Below, piece after piece: positions 1 to 10,341 of a stretch of DNA of 64,000 nt. Below the pieces are notes generated by a model, which ran no database searches, had not been told where the DNA came from, and was given only the letters and a program-made list of their open reading frames with translations. Each line of letters starts with the position of its first letter. Position 1 is the first letter of the stretch. Both the position numbers and the translations under genes were made by a program. Source of the stretch: Candidatus Peribacteria bacterium (lineage in GTDB: Bacteria; Patescibacteriota; Gracilibacteria; Peribacterales; Peribacteraceae); contig CALRAD010000003.1 of assembly GCA_943350395.1 (NCBI GenBank), positions 45,044 to 109,043 of the forward strand, given 5' to 3'.

Positions 1-1
1 T

Positions 2-1165
2 TGCCCCGATACGCTGCCGGAGTCTCTGGATTTTCTGCCGAACTTCAAACATCTCACGCAGTCGATCAGCAGTGACCAGCAGTTTGTCATTACGCTCGAC
101 ACAAGCGGCGGGATGGAACTCGACACGCTTCGCTATACGGTCGAAGAGAACAAAGTGAATATCATCGTGACGCCGAAGAAGGGGACGCTCAAGGAAAAGG
201 ACATCAGTTTTCTGAGTACCGGATCGTCCTTCGATCTCCTTGTTGTGGTCGACAGTGCGGAACTCTCGCTCCTCGGTTCCTTCTACACTGACAATATCGA
301 TTTGTTTTCAACGACACCGATCCTGAATATCGATCATCACATCAGCAACACGCGCTTTGGACAGCTCACACTTATCGATCCGACCGCGGCAAGTGCTACT
401 GAAGTGCTCTACTCATGGTTTATGACGGAGCCGAAATGGAAGGAGATGGTGACCGCGGATATTGCGACATTGCTCCTCACTGGTCTCATCACCGATACGC
501 GAAGCTTCCAGAATCCGAATACCACGCCGAGGTCTCTCGAGGTTGCGGCGAATCTTCTCGATCTGGGCGCCAGACAACAGGAGATCATCCAGCATATTTA
601 TAAGACCAAGCCGCTCTCGACACTCAAGATCTGGGGTAGAGCGTTGAACCGGATTCAGATGGATCCGGATGCAAGAATCGTTTGGTCATCCGTGAGTAGG
701 GAAGATCTTACGGAGATGGGTGCAACGTCGAAGGAAACGGCAGGACTTCTCGACGAATTAATCTCGACGATTCCGGATGCCGACGTGCACGTGCTCTTCA
801 CCGAAATCGAAGAGGGAGGGTTCAAGGCGAGTATGCGTTCATCAGTTACTGTGGATGTGAACCGTGCAGCGGGAAGACTGTTCGGCGGCGGCGGACATGC
901 GCGCGCCGCTGGGTTCAAAGTGAAGCAATATGGAAATTTTCAATTGAAGGTCGTCGAATGCATTCAGCAATTGAAGACCGAGATGCAGTCGCAGAGACAC
1001 GAGGCCGACAGCCCTGAGCGCGCTCTTCCCGTACCTATGCGCACCGGTGAGGCGCAGAAACAAGCCATAAAACCCGATGCAACGACGGGTGAAACTGCGA
1101 GTGTCGAGATGAAGAAAACAGAATCTGTTACGACGGATATCGTTTCAAAGCTCGCTAAGCCCTAA
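2..1165 (+). CDS. DHH family phosphoesterase / NrnA-like oligoribonuclease (5' truncated by window edge)
   Basis: Frame is open to the window start; DHH-family motif 'NIDHHISN' and C-terminal DHHA1-like 'GGGGHARAAGF'. Confidence 0.88.
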   Translation, partial: CPDTLPESLDFLPNFKHLTQSISSDQQFVITLDTSGGMELDTLRYTVEENKVNIIVTPKKGTLKEKDISFLSTGSSFDLLVVVDSAELSLLGSFYTDNIDLFSTTPILNIDHHISNTRFGQLTLIDPTAASATEVLYSWFMTEPKWKEMVTADIATLLLTGLITDTRSFQNPNTTPRSLEVAANLLDLGARQQEIIQHIYKTKPLSTLKIWGRALNRIQMDPDARIVWSSVSREDLTEMGATSKETAGLLDELISTIPDADVHVLFTEIEEGGFKASMRSSVTVDVNRAAGRLFGGGGHARAAGFKVKQYGNFQLKVVECIQQLKTEMQSQRHEADSPERALPVPMRTGEAQKQAIKPDATTGETASVEMKKTESVTTDIVSKLAKP

Positions 1166-1203
1166 GGTTCTGTGCTAGGCTCAATCGGCTTTTTCATGTT
1201 GCT

Positions 1204-3450
1204 ATGCGACTCGTACAGGTTGCGAAAATCTTAGGCATAACAGGTCAGGAGCTTCGAAAGGAGCTGGAAACCGTTGATTTTGGCGTGAAACCCACGGATC
1301 GCGAGGTCTCTGACAATCTAGCGATGGGGGTAATACGCTTCGTCGCAAACAGGAGGAAGATCACGGTGGACTGGGATGCAGTCGAGGCGATGAGGTCCGG
1401 TATCGGTGTCGATACGGACGACACAGAAAAGCCGACGACAGCGTTATCACCCGAAGTAACTGTGCCTGTTACGGAAGAGAAGAAAGCAGGAGTGAAACCC
1501 GAGAACTTAAATGTACTTCGAAAGCTCACACTCGAAGGAGTGTCCAAAGAAGCGATCGACCGCCAGAAAGTAGCGCTCGAGAAACAGAAACCGAAGATTC
1601 TCTCGAAGGAAGAAATGGAACAACGTAAAGTTGAGGGGAAGCTCTTGCAATCTCTCGAGAAGAAAGACAGATCGGTGCATCAGGAGCAGATCAAGAAAAA
1701 GACAGGCATTGTCCTTATACCGTCTCAGATTTCCGTGAAAGAATTTGCGGAGAAGACGGGTATTCAGGTTCCGAAGATCGTCTCCACACTCATGAAGAAC
1801 GGGGTGCTTGCGAGCATCAACCAGCAGATCGATTACGACACGGCTTCGGTGATCGCTCTCGAGCTCGGGGTTGAAGTGCAGAAAGATGCGGGAACCGTGT
1901 CCGTGGAGGCGCTCCTCAGCAACGACCTTGCAGAGCTTATCAAAGACGATGCGACGGTTCTGAGGCCTCGCGCTCCGATCGTGACCGTCATGGGTCATGT
2001 CGACCACGGAAAGACTGCGATCCTCGATGCCATTCGCAGTACGAATGTCGTTTCCGGAGAAGCAGGTGGCATCACGCAGCACGTCGGTGCGTATCAGGTT
2101 GTGCATGACGGCAAATCGATTACGTTCATCGATACGCCCGGTCACGAAGCGTTCACTGCCATGCGCGCACGCGGTGCCCAGCTCACAGACATCGTGATTC
2201 TCGTCGTGTCTGCCGAAGAAGGCGTGAAGCCCACGACCATCGAAGCGATCAATCATACGAAGGATGCAGGCGTGCCGATCTTGGTCGCACTCAATAAAAT
2301 CGATCGTCCGAATGCCGATATCGAGCGCGTAAAAGGGGAGCTTGCTGCGCAGGGGTTACAGCCCGAAGATTGGGGAGGAGACATCGCGATGATTCCATGT
2401 TCGGCGCATACCAAGCAGGGGATTCCGGAGCTTCTCGAGCACGTGCTCCTGATGGCCGAGCTGGAGGAATTAAAAGCAAATCCCGATCGCAATGCCATCG
2501 CAACGATCGTTGAGAGTCATCTCGACAAATCGAGAGGTCCGCAAGCAACGGTGATTGTGAATACGGGTACACTTCGGATCGGAGACATCATCGGATGCGG
2601 TGGCGCATCGGGCAAAGTAAAATCACTGACGGACGCACTCGGCGTGCGCATTGATACGGTCCTTCCCTCGGGTCCTGCCGTGATTTCCGGTTTTGACGAA
2701 CTTCCGGAGCTCGGAGAAATTTTGCAGGTGTTTCAGACGGATCGCGAATTGAAGTCGTATCTTGAAGCGTATCAGCAATCCCAGGGACAAAAGCAGAAGC
2801 GCGGGTTTGCAGATCTCGTGAGCAGATTATCCGAAGGCAAGCTCTCGCAGCTCAAGATCATCCTCAAAGCCGATGCGCAGGGATCGCTGCAGTCGATCAC
2901 TGAAGCGCTCACGAAGTTGACGACGGAGAAAGTGCAGCCGAAGGTCATCCATGCGGCGATCGGAGACATTTCCGAGAGCGACGTGATGATGGCGTCGGCC
3001 GGTGAGGCGGTGGTCATCGGGTTTAATGTTGAAGCGTCTTTGGCAGTCGGTCGTACGGCGGACAGAGAGGGTGTGAAGATCAAGCATTACGACATTATCT
3101 ACAAGCTGCTCGAAGACGTTGAGCTGATTTTGAAAGGCCTGATTGAACCTGTCGAAGAAGAGAAGATTACGGGTCATCTCGAGATCAGGGGCGTGTTTCT
3201 CACCAAAAAGTCCGAGCAAATTGTCGGTGGTAAGGTGATGGATGGCGTTATCAAGCGCACGCCGTTTAGGATTCTGCGTGCAGGAGAGCTTGTCGGTACC
3301 GGTCGCATCACCTCACTCAAGAATGTCGAGAAAGACATCAAGGAAGCCAAAGAAGGAGCCGAGTGCGGCATGCGCGTCACGGTCTCTATCGGGCTTGAGC
3401 TTGGGGACATGCTTGAGGGGTTCACCAAAGAGTTTACGAAGGTAGGGTAG
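1204..3450 (+). CDS. infB: Translation initiation factor IF-2
   Basis: GTPase motifs '[12 protein letters not shown]', '[17 protein letters not shown]', 'NKID'; 748 aa; IF-2 C-terminal domains. Confidence 0.97.
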   Translation: MRLVQVAKILGITGQELRKELETVDFGVKPTDREVSDNLAMGVIRFVANRRKITVDWDAVEAMRSGIGVDTDDTEKPTTALSPEVTVPVTEEKKAGVKPENLNVLRKLTLEGVSKEAIDRQKVALEKQKPKILSKEEMEQRKVEGKLLQSLEKKDRSVHQEQIKKKTGIVLIPSQISVKEFAEKTGIQVPKIVSTLMKNGVLASINQQIDYDTASVIALELGVEVQKDAGTVSVEALLSNDLAELIKDDATVLRPRAPIVTVMGHVDHGKTAILDAIRSTNVVSGEAGGITQHVGAYQVVHDGKSITFIDTPGHEAFTAMRARGAQLTDIVILVVSAEEGVKPTTIEAINHTKDAGVPILVALNKIDRPNADIERVKGELAAQGLQPEDWGGDIAMIPCSAHTKQGIPELLEHVLLMAELEELKANPDRNAIATIVESHLDKSRGPQATVIVNTGTLRIGDIIGCGGASGKVKSLTDALGVRIDTVLPSGPAVISGFDELPELGEILQVFQTDRELKSYLEAYQQSQGQKQKRGFADLVSRLSEGKLSQLKIILKADAQGSLQSITEALTKLTTEKVQPKVIHAAIGDISESDVMMASAGEAVVIGFNVEASLAVGRTADREGVKIKHYDIIYKLLEDVELILKGLIEPVEEEKITGHLEIRGVFLTKKSEQIVGGKVMDGVIKRTPFRILRAGELVGTGRITSLKNVEKDIKEAKEGAECGMRVTVSIGLELGDMLEGFTKEFTKVG

Positions 3451-3455
3451 CACAG

Positions 3456-3580
3456 CCCTCACTCCGCCCCGCCGAGCGGGGCACCTCTCTCCAACATTTG
3501 GAGAGAGGAAGATTTGTTTTGAGGAAAGCTCGGGCTCCCCCTTCTCCGGCGGACGGAGAAGGGGCTAGGGGATGAGGACC
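3456..3580. repeat. Intergenic multi-hairpin palindromic repeat (family R2, copy 1)
   Basis: Three stem-loops (CCGCCCCGCCGAGCGGGGC; CCTCTCTCC..GGAGAGAGG; CCCCTTCTCCGGCGGACGGAGAAGGGG) followed by GGGGATGAGGACCGCTA; related to 21895-21999 and 22838-22880. Confidence 0.7.
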
Positions 3581-3581
3581 G

Positions 3582-4793
3582 CTACCCCTTCGGCAGCTTC
3601 GCTATGTCCGTTGCATTTGCGAGAAATTTCTTCGGTGCTTTCCATAGCTTCTCAAGTGCCCATCTCTTCTCATCCCGATTGAGCGTTTTGAACACCTTCG
3701 AGAGTTCTTTGTTTCCGTCTGTGATCAAACCGATATCCGCTTCCGTGGTCAGGTCTCTCCCCACAAGTATTTTCTTTGCTTCACGCACATTGTTTGCATT
3801 TACACTTTGCAGTTCTTCGATTGCCGCAGGAGTGAACTTTCTCACGAACTTCAGATCTTCCTGATTGAATTGGTCGAAAGCCGCAATGGCTTTCTTCGCT
3901 TCCGGATCCAGTGCGTTCGGGTGTGCCATGAGGTAGGCGAGTCCGGCATACGTCAGTGTCAGCTTATTGATCGGACTCTTGCTTAAGAGGCTATAGGCGA
4001 CACCGACCATGGCAAGTCCCCCGAAGCCGATCATGCCGAGTGCGCGAAGCGGTCGCGTGTCCATCGAGTTTCCTGCATTGTTCTTTCGCCATGCATGTCT
4101 CATTGCTTCGACCGGATTCACTCGCTTCAGTTCCTGCAGTCCCTTCATGGTGTTTGTAATGGCTTGGAACAGCTGACCGTTTTTTGGGTTATTATTTGCC
4201 GGATCTTTCACGAAATCTCTGAGCACTTTGCTGTTGCCGATCGATTGGATCCTTTGGATGTCTGTGTCCACCGCTTCCTGTTTGATGTCGGGAATCGAGC
4301 CGCGATTGTACCAATATCTGCTTTTTGCACTTCTGCCGAGAACATCAGCCGGGTTTTCGGCTAGACCAACGGCCATCAGAGAAAGGTCTTTGCCAATGCT
4401 TTGCAGATCTTTGTTGTCACTATCGAGCAGCGGCCCGAAGTTCTTGATGAGCGCTTCGTCGACGGTCATTTTTCCTCTGACTCCGACGACTGTTTTCATG
4501 ACATTCGGAAACATGTCCGCTCGGATGACGATTGCTTCTTTGTAGAGATCCCCGAGCTCTTCCATCAGTGCCTTCACTGCATCTGCTCCATCCTCGCGTT
4601 TCTGTGCTGCTTCCATGCGAGCAACGATGCCGCGTCCAAGCACACCCATTTTCTGGAACTTTGGGTTGCTTGCAAGCAGGCCTTCCATCTCGGTCCAGAG
4701 CTTCTTCGCTTGTACGACATCACTTGGCTTCTCCTGCTGCTTCGGCTGAGGGAGATTGACGCCGCCGCCTTTGAAGTTGATGCCGCCAACCAT
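3582..4793 (-). CDS. Hypothetical protein, 403 aa, one or two predicted TM segments
   Basis: Long ORF with hydrophobic stretch 'ALGMIGFGGLAMVGVAYSLL'; directly downstream of the 587-aa membrane protein on the same strand. Confidence 0.75.
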   Translation of the reverse strand: MVGGINFKGGGVNLPQPKQQEKPSDVVQAKKLWTEMEGLLASNPKFQKMGVLGRGIVARMEAAQKREDGADAVKALMEELGDLYKEAIVIRADMFPNVMKTVVGVRGKMTVDEALIKNFGPLLDSDNKDLQSIGKDLSLMAVGLAENPADVLGRSAKSRYWYNRGSIPDIKQEAVDTDIQRIQSIGNSKVLRDFVKDPANNNPKNGQLFQAITNTMKGLQELKRVNPVEAMRHAWRKNNAGNSMDTRPLRALGMIGFGGLAMVGVAYSLLSKSPINKLTLTYAGLAYLMAHPNALDPEAKKAIAAFDQFNQEDLKFVRKFTPAAIEELQSVNANNVREAKKILVGRDLTTEADIGLITDGNKELSKVFKTLNRDEKRWALEKLWKAPKKFLANATDIAKLPKG

Positions 4794-4821
4794 AGTGTGG
4801 ATTTAGGTTCGAGGATTTTAT

Positions 4822-6585
4822 TTACGGAGCGTTTGCAATAGCCTTATTGAGATCTGCCTGATTGATTTGCCGTTTTACATTGGCATCGAAGCCGCCTTTG
4901 TTTATTTCTGCGTGCAATGCTTGGAGCAACTGTTTTTCGTTTAATGCCTGTCCGCCAATCGTATTTTGGAGATCCTTGATTCCTGACTTATCGTTGAGGT
5001 GTAACTTATTGATCGCTGCAACAATATTGGCGGTATTTCTACTATCGGCAACAAGGTTTGCTTGAACGGCAGGATTATTTGCTCCTGGAATCGGAACTTT
5101 ATTCGGTTGCACAGGTGCTCCTCCATTATTCGCATTCCTGAGCTGATTGAGAAACTTCTGCGGACCACCGAGTACCTGTCCGAAGTTGACCTGCTTGCCA
5201 CCAATCGGAACAGGGAACGGGACTGCAAGTGGCAGCTGGTGTGCGATACCGAAGATGACATCGCCGAAGCCTTTGATTTTATCCGTGATCTTTCCGGTGA
5301 TCGCACTTCTCCGAAGAGCCGTAAAGGCTCCGATCCAGATGATGCCGATGGCGGCAAAGATCCACATCAGTTCCCACCAGATATTGACTCCCGCAAGAAG
5401 CGGAACGCCGAAGGCTTGTCGGAACCCGGGGGGTGCCGGGATGACTGCGACAGTCGACAGCATGATGAAGCCGATGACAAACGGAATACCGACGACTGCA
5501 GGCAGGAACGCTGCATTGATGAATTCCTTCCAGAGGTCGATCTCGAAGCCGAAGAGATTCGTTCCAAGTTTTCCGGTGATCACGTATCCGAGAAAGGTAA
5601 ACGGCATGAAGGCGATCGTCACCCAGAGGATGATAATGCGGATGAAGAGACCCACCACCAGTCCGAGGAGTGGCAGAACGAGGATCGCCTGGATCAGGGC
5701 CGTCATGAAGATATGAAGCACGAGGTTAAAGGTCGTTTGGAAAGCGGCAACGGCGCCACCTCCTCCACCCGCTCCGCCTCCGATACCTCTTGGAATTTGT
5801 CCGAGTGCCTGCACTTTCACGAAGCTTGTGGCAAGTCCGCTGACCATCGCATGAGCATTACCTTTTGTTAATTTTGCTTTTGTGTAGGGGATTTTTTGAA
5901 AGCAGAATGCAGGTGCAAAGTTACAGTTGCACGTTGGTGCAAGTGCAGGGGTATTACAGCCATTGAGGTTTTTCCACGTATTGATTGCTTGAGGAGGATT
6001 CGCCGGCAGCAGCGTATCTACAATCACATCGCAGGGTGTACCATCGAATTTTGTGCACGCAAATCCCGGGAGCATATCAGGGACGGAATACACGGTTGAG
6101 GTGAGCACGTTCGCTGCATCGATGATGACTCTGGGGAAGAACCACGAGAAATTGACGAGGACGACTGCAACGACGAACTGCCCCCACTTGTTTTTGATCA
6201 ATTCGGACTTCGAGGTGACGATGGTGTAGAGAGCGACTCCGATCAGCATGAGCGCGAAAATGATGTTCATGATGTTCCGAGACAAGATCCAGATGCTGTT
6301 GAGTGATCCCATCATGATCGGATCATTGAAGAAGTTAGCCTGCAGGAGGTACTGCAGGAAGTTGAGCACGATAAAGATCAGAATTTGCAAAAAAGCATTG
6401 ATGAACGCCAAATGGCTCATCATGTAGATAATCGGGTTTGCGCCGGGCGGTGCACCGACTCCGGCAAACGGTCCTGCGAACTGCGCAAGGGCGACTGGGA
6501 TTCCCGATACCAGAGCAAGGGAACAAGCGCCTGCAAGGATGCAGAGAGTCAGTCCGCGATAGAAGAGTGTTTTGTGTGTGAACAT
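4822..6585 (-). CDS. Polytopic membrane protein, TrbL/VirB6-like (type IV secretion-like) family
   Basis: 587 aa with N-terminal signal/TM and many TM helices; overall layout resembles TrbL/VirB6-like proteins. Confidence 0.6.
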   Translation of the reverse strand: MFTHKTLFYRGLTLCILAGACSLALVSGIPVALAQFAGPFAGVGAPPGANPIIYMMSHLAFINAFLQILIFIVLNFLQYLLQANFFNDPIMMGSLNSIWILSRNIMNIIFALMLIGVALYTIVTSKSELIKNKWGQFVVAVVLVNFSWFFPRVIIDAANVLTSTVYSVPDMLPGFACTKFDGTPCDVIVDTLLPANPPQAINTWKNLNGCNTPALAPTCNCNFAPAFCFQKIPYTKAKLTKGNAHAMVSGLATSFVKVQALGQIPRGIGGGAGGGGGAVAAFQTTFNLVLHIFMTALIQAILVLPLLGLVVGLFIRIIILWVTIAFMPFTFLGYVITGKLGTNLFGFEIDLWKEFINAAFLPAVVGIPFVIGFIMLSTVAVIPAPPGFRQAFGVPLLAGVNIWWELMWIFAAIGIIWIGAFTALRRSAITGKITDKIKGFGDVIFGIAHQLPLAVPFPVPIGGKQVNFGQVLGGPQKFLNQLRNANNGGAPVQPNKVPIPGANNPAVQANLVADSRNTANIVAAINKLHLNDKSGIKDLQNTIGGQALNEKQLLQALHAEINKGGFDANVKRQINQADLNKAIANAP

Positions 6586-6815
6586 TTCTCCTCATTATAG
6601 CATAAAAAAGTGGGAAGGGAAAGGTTGAGGGAAGCGATACAGTTAAGACTGACGCAGATTATTTTCAGCAAAGAAATACTGAATACATTATTTGTTCAAT
6701 AAGTAGTAAGATAGAAGGCTAAATAATCAGTCAAATGGCTTGCACAAAACAAAAGAATTTGTATACAAAAGTAGTACTAATAGACTGTACAATTTTCTTG
6801 CACTATCCTCCTTAG

Positions 6816-7424
6816 GTGAGTAACATTTGTGAACAGATGGTTCATGACGCACTTAAAGCACTGTTCTCCTCCCAGACAAGAGTGAAACTCCTCTCTGTGT
6901 TCCTTCTCCATCCGGAGGAGGAGTACTTCATCAGACAGCTTACGAGACTCTTAAATGAACAGATCAACTCGATTCGAAGGGAGCTCGAGAATCTTCGTCG
7001 TATCGGACTCGTGAAGTCCAGGCACAAGAACCGGAAGAAGTACTACAAGGCGGATACGGATTTCCTTTTCTTCAATGAGCTCAAGACGATGTTCGGCAAA
7101 GAAGTGAGAGGAGGGGAGAGTGCGACCGTGGCATCTCTGAAGACACTCCCCGGATTGAAGTTTTTAGAGCTTGCCGGCAGTTTCGTCGGTACGCATAGCA
7201 AAGTGGACTTGCTTGTGGTCGGAGACATGAAGAAGGACGTTATCGAGCTTTTGTTGACCCAGGATCCGACGATGCGAAATGTGAAGTACTCACTGTTTTC
7301 GAAGGCGGACTTCCTCTATCGTCTGAGCCTTAGGGACAGGTTTATCCTCGAGATTGTCGATGACCCAAGGCACCTCGTTGCGCTCAATCACATCGAGAAG
7401 GAGATGGAAGAGGCGAGGAAGTAG
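6816..7424 (+). CDS. Winged-helix transcriptional regulator with nucleotidyltransferase-like C-terminal region (start may be 6837)
   Basis: 'LFSSQTRVKLLSVFLLHPEEEYFIRQLTRLLNEQINSIRRELENLRRIGLV' wHTH; 'GSFVGTHSKVDLLVVGD' resembles the MNT nucleotidyltransferase core. Confidence 0.8.
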   Translation: MSNICEQMVHDALKALFSSQTRVKLLSVFLLHPEEEYFIRQLTRLLNEQINSIRRELENLRRIGLVKSRHKNRKKYYKADTDFLFFNELKTMFGKEVRGGESATVASLKTLPGLKFLELAGSFVGTHSKVDLLVVGDMKKDVIELLLTQDPTMRNVKYSLFSKADFLYRLSLRDRFILEIVDDPRHLVALNHIEKEMEEARK

Positions 7425-7429
7425 CGTAC

Positions 7430-7537
7430 TTCTCGATACGCCCCGCTGATGCGGGACTACTCGAAGTGACACAGTGCTACATGAGCTTGGATGTGTCAGT
7501 TCGAGTAGCCAGAGCCGAAGCGAGGGCGTATCGAGAA
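7430..7537 (+). repeat. Palindromic repeat family R1, copy A
   Basis: TTCTCGATACG...CTACTCGAAGTGACACA...TGTGTCAGTTCGAGTAG...CGTATCGAGAA; terminal and internal inverted repeats; begins 5 nt after a stop codon. Confidence 0.85.
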
Positions 7538-7580
7538 CCCCTTTACACTTCTTTCTCTATTCTCTAAAATCCTTCAGCTC

Positions 7581-8018
7581 ATGACAGGTATCGCACTTTT
7601 TTCGCAGGCTGAGAAGATGATGAAGGGTCGCCCCGAGATTCGTCCCGGGTTTACGGTTCGTGTTCACCAAAAGGTGCAGGAAGGCGACAAAGAGCGTATC
7701 CAGATCTTCGAGGGACTCGTGATCGGCATTCACAAAGGTCACAGTCCGTCTGACTATAATTTCACGGTTCGTCGCATCGCTTCCGGTGTCGGAGTCGAGA
7801 GGATTTTCCCTCTCCATTCTTCGATGATCGAGAAGATCGAGGTGAAGAAGATCGCCAAAGTTCGCAGAGCGAAACTCAACTTCCTGCGCGCAAGGAGCAA
7901 CAAGAGTGCGCGTCTGAGCGAGCGATTCACGAATTCCGAAGATTTTGCGGTAGCAGCAGCACCGGCAGCAGTCGTGGAGGTTCCGAAGGCGGAAGAGATG
8001 ACGGAGGCTGCGAAATAG
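7581..8018 (+). CDS. rplS: 50S ribosomal protein L19
   Basis: '[29 protein letters not shown]...[28 protein letters not shown]' is L19. Confidence 0.96.
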   Translation: MTGIALFSQAEKMMKGRPEIRPGFTVRVHQKVQEGDKERIQIFEGLVIGIHKGHSPSDYNFTVRRIASGVGVERIFPLHSSMIEKIEVKKIAKVRRAKLNFLRARSNKSARLSERFTNSEDFAVAAAPAAVVEVPKAEEMTEAAK

Positions 8019-8058
8019 TTGCTGACTCTATGCACTCGAGGGGTGGTAGACTCTTTGC

Positions 8059-9015
8059 ATGCGTTGCATCCTGATTGGGAACTACGGTGTCGGCAATATC
8101 GGTGACGAAGCATTGATGGCGTACTTCCTCCGTGCATTTCCAGACATCGATTGGATCATTGTCACCGCTTCTCCAAAGGGAGAGAGAGAAGTACCGCGTT
8201 TGCCGCTTGGTTTCCGTTCGTTCTTCAGACCGTGGGGGAAAACACTGCAAGCGATAGCGAGAGCCGATGCTGTTGTTTTTGGCGGAGGATCGCTGTTTAC
8301 GGATAGCGAATCGGTCTTTGCATGCGTGCTCTGGTGGTGGCATGCATCGGTTGCTCGTCTCTTCAGGAAACCTGTATTTCTAGCTTTTCAGGGCGTTGGA
8401 CCGTTTCGGACATCATTTGCGGAGTGGCTTGCACGATCAGCATTCAGGTCAGCTGCGTTCGTTTCCGTTCGTGACAGTGCTTCGTTTCGACGAGTGCAAT
8501 TGTGGAATATGCATGCGACTCCGGTACAGACTTTTGATCCGGTTTTTATGTTGTTCGCGCGAAAGAAGCCCGTACCATCTCCCAAAAAAATTCTCACGAT
8601 TATTCCGCGCGGACGCTCGAACGACGCATTCTTTACGGAAGTCAGCTTGGTTTCTCGGCGTCCGTTCGATCAGCTTCGGATTGTACTGATGCAGCCGAGT
8701 GCACAGGAGCGTGCGATGGCTGAGAGGATCAAAGCAGCAGCGCCCATTGAATCCGTTGTTGTTCCCGTACTGTCTCCAGAGCAATTGCTCGACGAAATTT
8801 CGATGTCGAGTCAGGTGATCACTCAGCGATATCACGGTGCACTTGCAGCTCTCGCCGTTGGCATTCCCGTGACGATTGTGCCGCAGGTGAGTGGTGACAA
8901 GCTTTGGGAGCTTCGGGAGATGCAGCATGATCCGCAGAAATTTGCGGAACTTCTGAGGCGCGGAGAAGACGCAATGGCAAAGGCGCTCCCATGTGCTGTA
9001 CACTTTCTTCAATGA
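8059..9015 (+). CDS. csaB: Polysaccharide pyruvyl transferase family protein (CsaB-like)
   Basis: 'IGNYGVGNIGDEALM', 'ADAVVFGGGSLFTD', 'SSQVITQRYHGALAALAVGIPV'. Confidence 0.85.
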   Translation: MRCILIGNYGVGNIGDEALMAYFLRAFPDIDWIIVTASPKGEREVPRLPLGFRSFFRPWGKTLQAIARADAVVFGGGSLFTDSESVFACVLWWWHASVARLFRKPVFLAFQGVGPFRTSFAEWLARSAFRSAAFVSVRDSASFRRVQLWNMHATPVQTFDPVFMLFARKKPVPSPKKILTIIPRGRSNDAFFTEVSLVSRRPFDQLRIVLMQPSAQERAMAERIKAAAPIESVVVPVLSPEQLLDEISMSSQVITQRYHGALAALAVGIPVTIVPQVSGDKLWELREMQHDPQKFAELLRRGEDAMAKALPCAVHFLQ

Positions 9016-9431
9016 ATACGTTGTATTTCTTACAGATCTCGGAGAAGGCAGCATTCGATCGTCTGCCGGATGCTTTGAAAGAAGGCTGGAAGATTGCGAC
9101 GAGTGCGGGAGGAAAGACCGGCGATACTCCGGAGAGATGCTTGCTGCGTGCAAGTCTGATCCGCCTGCATGATCCTGTCCTCAGAAATTTCCTAGACAAA
9201 GCAAAAACGTGCAACACCGAGAAAGAACTTGCAGTCCTCTTCTCACGCATCGATCTCGGATCGGTTCATCCTGATGATCTACTCGAACTTGTCTTTGCTC
9301 TTGGGCCCGACGCACTTTCCGGCATCATTCTGCAGCTGCTGACGTCTGCGAAGACCGATCAGGATGTGCTCGGGATCGCAGCGCTCTCGTTTCTTCGCGA
9401 AGAACTTTTTGCCGCTTCCGCCGCTTCATGA
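9012..9431 (+). CDS. Hypothetical protein
   Basis: ORF beginning MNTLYFLQISEKAAF; stop overlaps the next start (ATGA), suggesting coupling. Confidence 0.6.
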   Translation: MNTLYFLQISEKAAFDRLPDALKEGWKIATSAGGKTGDTPERCLLRASLIRLHDPVLRNFLDKAKTCNTEKELAVLFSRIDLGSVHPDDLLELVFALGPDALSGIILQLLTSAKTDQDVLGIAALSFLREELFAASAAS

Positions 9432-10282
9432 GTCCTTCCTTCGATCAGCCTCAGGCAGTTCCCGAGCATTTTGTTCCGACACCCGAGAGATTGTCTGGGT
9501 TCTCGTTTCTCGAACTCAAGCAGGAAGAGGCACGCGATCTTCTGATGAGTGTTCAGGGGAGAAAAGAATTGCTCGAAAGAATTTTGCCTCATGCGACCGA
9601 CATCAAGAATCTTCATCCGGATTTCGACCTTCAACGTCTGCCGAAGCAATTGGAAGAGGTTTCACTCTTGATGAATGAGCACACAAAGCTCTTCGAAGCT
9701 GCCAATTCGAAAGAGAAAAAATCGCTGTTCCAGCGTGCGATACAGACCATCAAAGAGTTTCCGAAGAATCATCCGTTTCTCACGGCAATTCTGGGCATTG
9801 CGCTTCTGACGGCAGGCTTGATCAGACTGGGGTATATCAAGCTTCCCAATTTCAGCGGGGGCTTTGGCTTTGGACAGAGCGGTGGAGGCGCACTGAGTGC
9901 AGAAAAAGCAGCCGATGCCACTGCGAATGCCCTCGGTGCTGCCGAAAATGCCGTAGGTCAGCAAGAAGCTGCTGCTTTGCCTGAGCTTTTCCAGCGTGCC
10001 ATCAAGGCAGCCGAGGCTCTTTCTCCCGGCCCCAATGACTTTATTGTTGCGGATCGTCAGATTCTCTTCGGCGGTAACGTCTATGATGCTTCGAATCTGG
10101 AGTCACTCGCTGAAGCGCTGCAAACTTCCGAGATAGGAAATGCGGCAACCATTCGTATTCTTCGGGATTCTTCCGCACGTGTGACGGCATGGCAGAATCT
10201 CCAATCATTTTTGGTGAACGATCTGAAGATTCCGTCTGAGAAAGTGGTGCTCGTCAAAGATCTTTTGCAGAGTCCGGAATGA
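9428..10282 (+). CDS. Hypothetical membrane-anchored protein, 284 aa
   Basis: Single TM 'HPFLTAILGIALLTAGLIRLGYI' and C-terminal alpha/beta domain; ATGA overlap with upstream ORF. Confidence 0.7.
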   Translation: MSPSFDQPQAVPEHFVPTPERLSGFSFLELKQEEARDLLMSVQGRKELLERILPHATDIKNLHPDFDLQRLPKQLEEVSLLMNEHTKLFEAANSKEKKSLFQRAIQTIKEFPKNHPFLTAILGIALLTAGLIRLGYIKLPNFSGGFGFGQSGGGALSAEKAADATANALGAAENAVGQQEAAALPELFQRAIKAAEALSPGPNDFIVADRQILFGGNVYDASNLESLAEALQTSEIGNAATIRILRDSSARVTAWQNLQSFLVNDLKIPSEKVVLVKDLLQSPE

Positions 10283-10341
10283 AGCTGTAGTCGCTGAATT
10301 TTCGCATATTCTTGCGGTGCAGGACATGCTATTCTTTCGTC

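Noticed and set aside
5062-5871. 269-aa plus-strand ORF
   Set aside because: Shadow frame antisense to the TrbL/VirB6-like gene; charged low-complexity composition typical of antisense translation.
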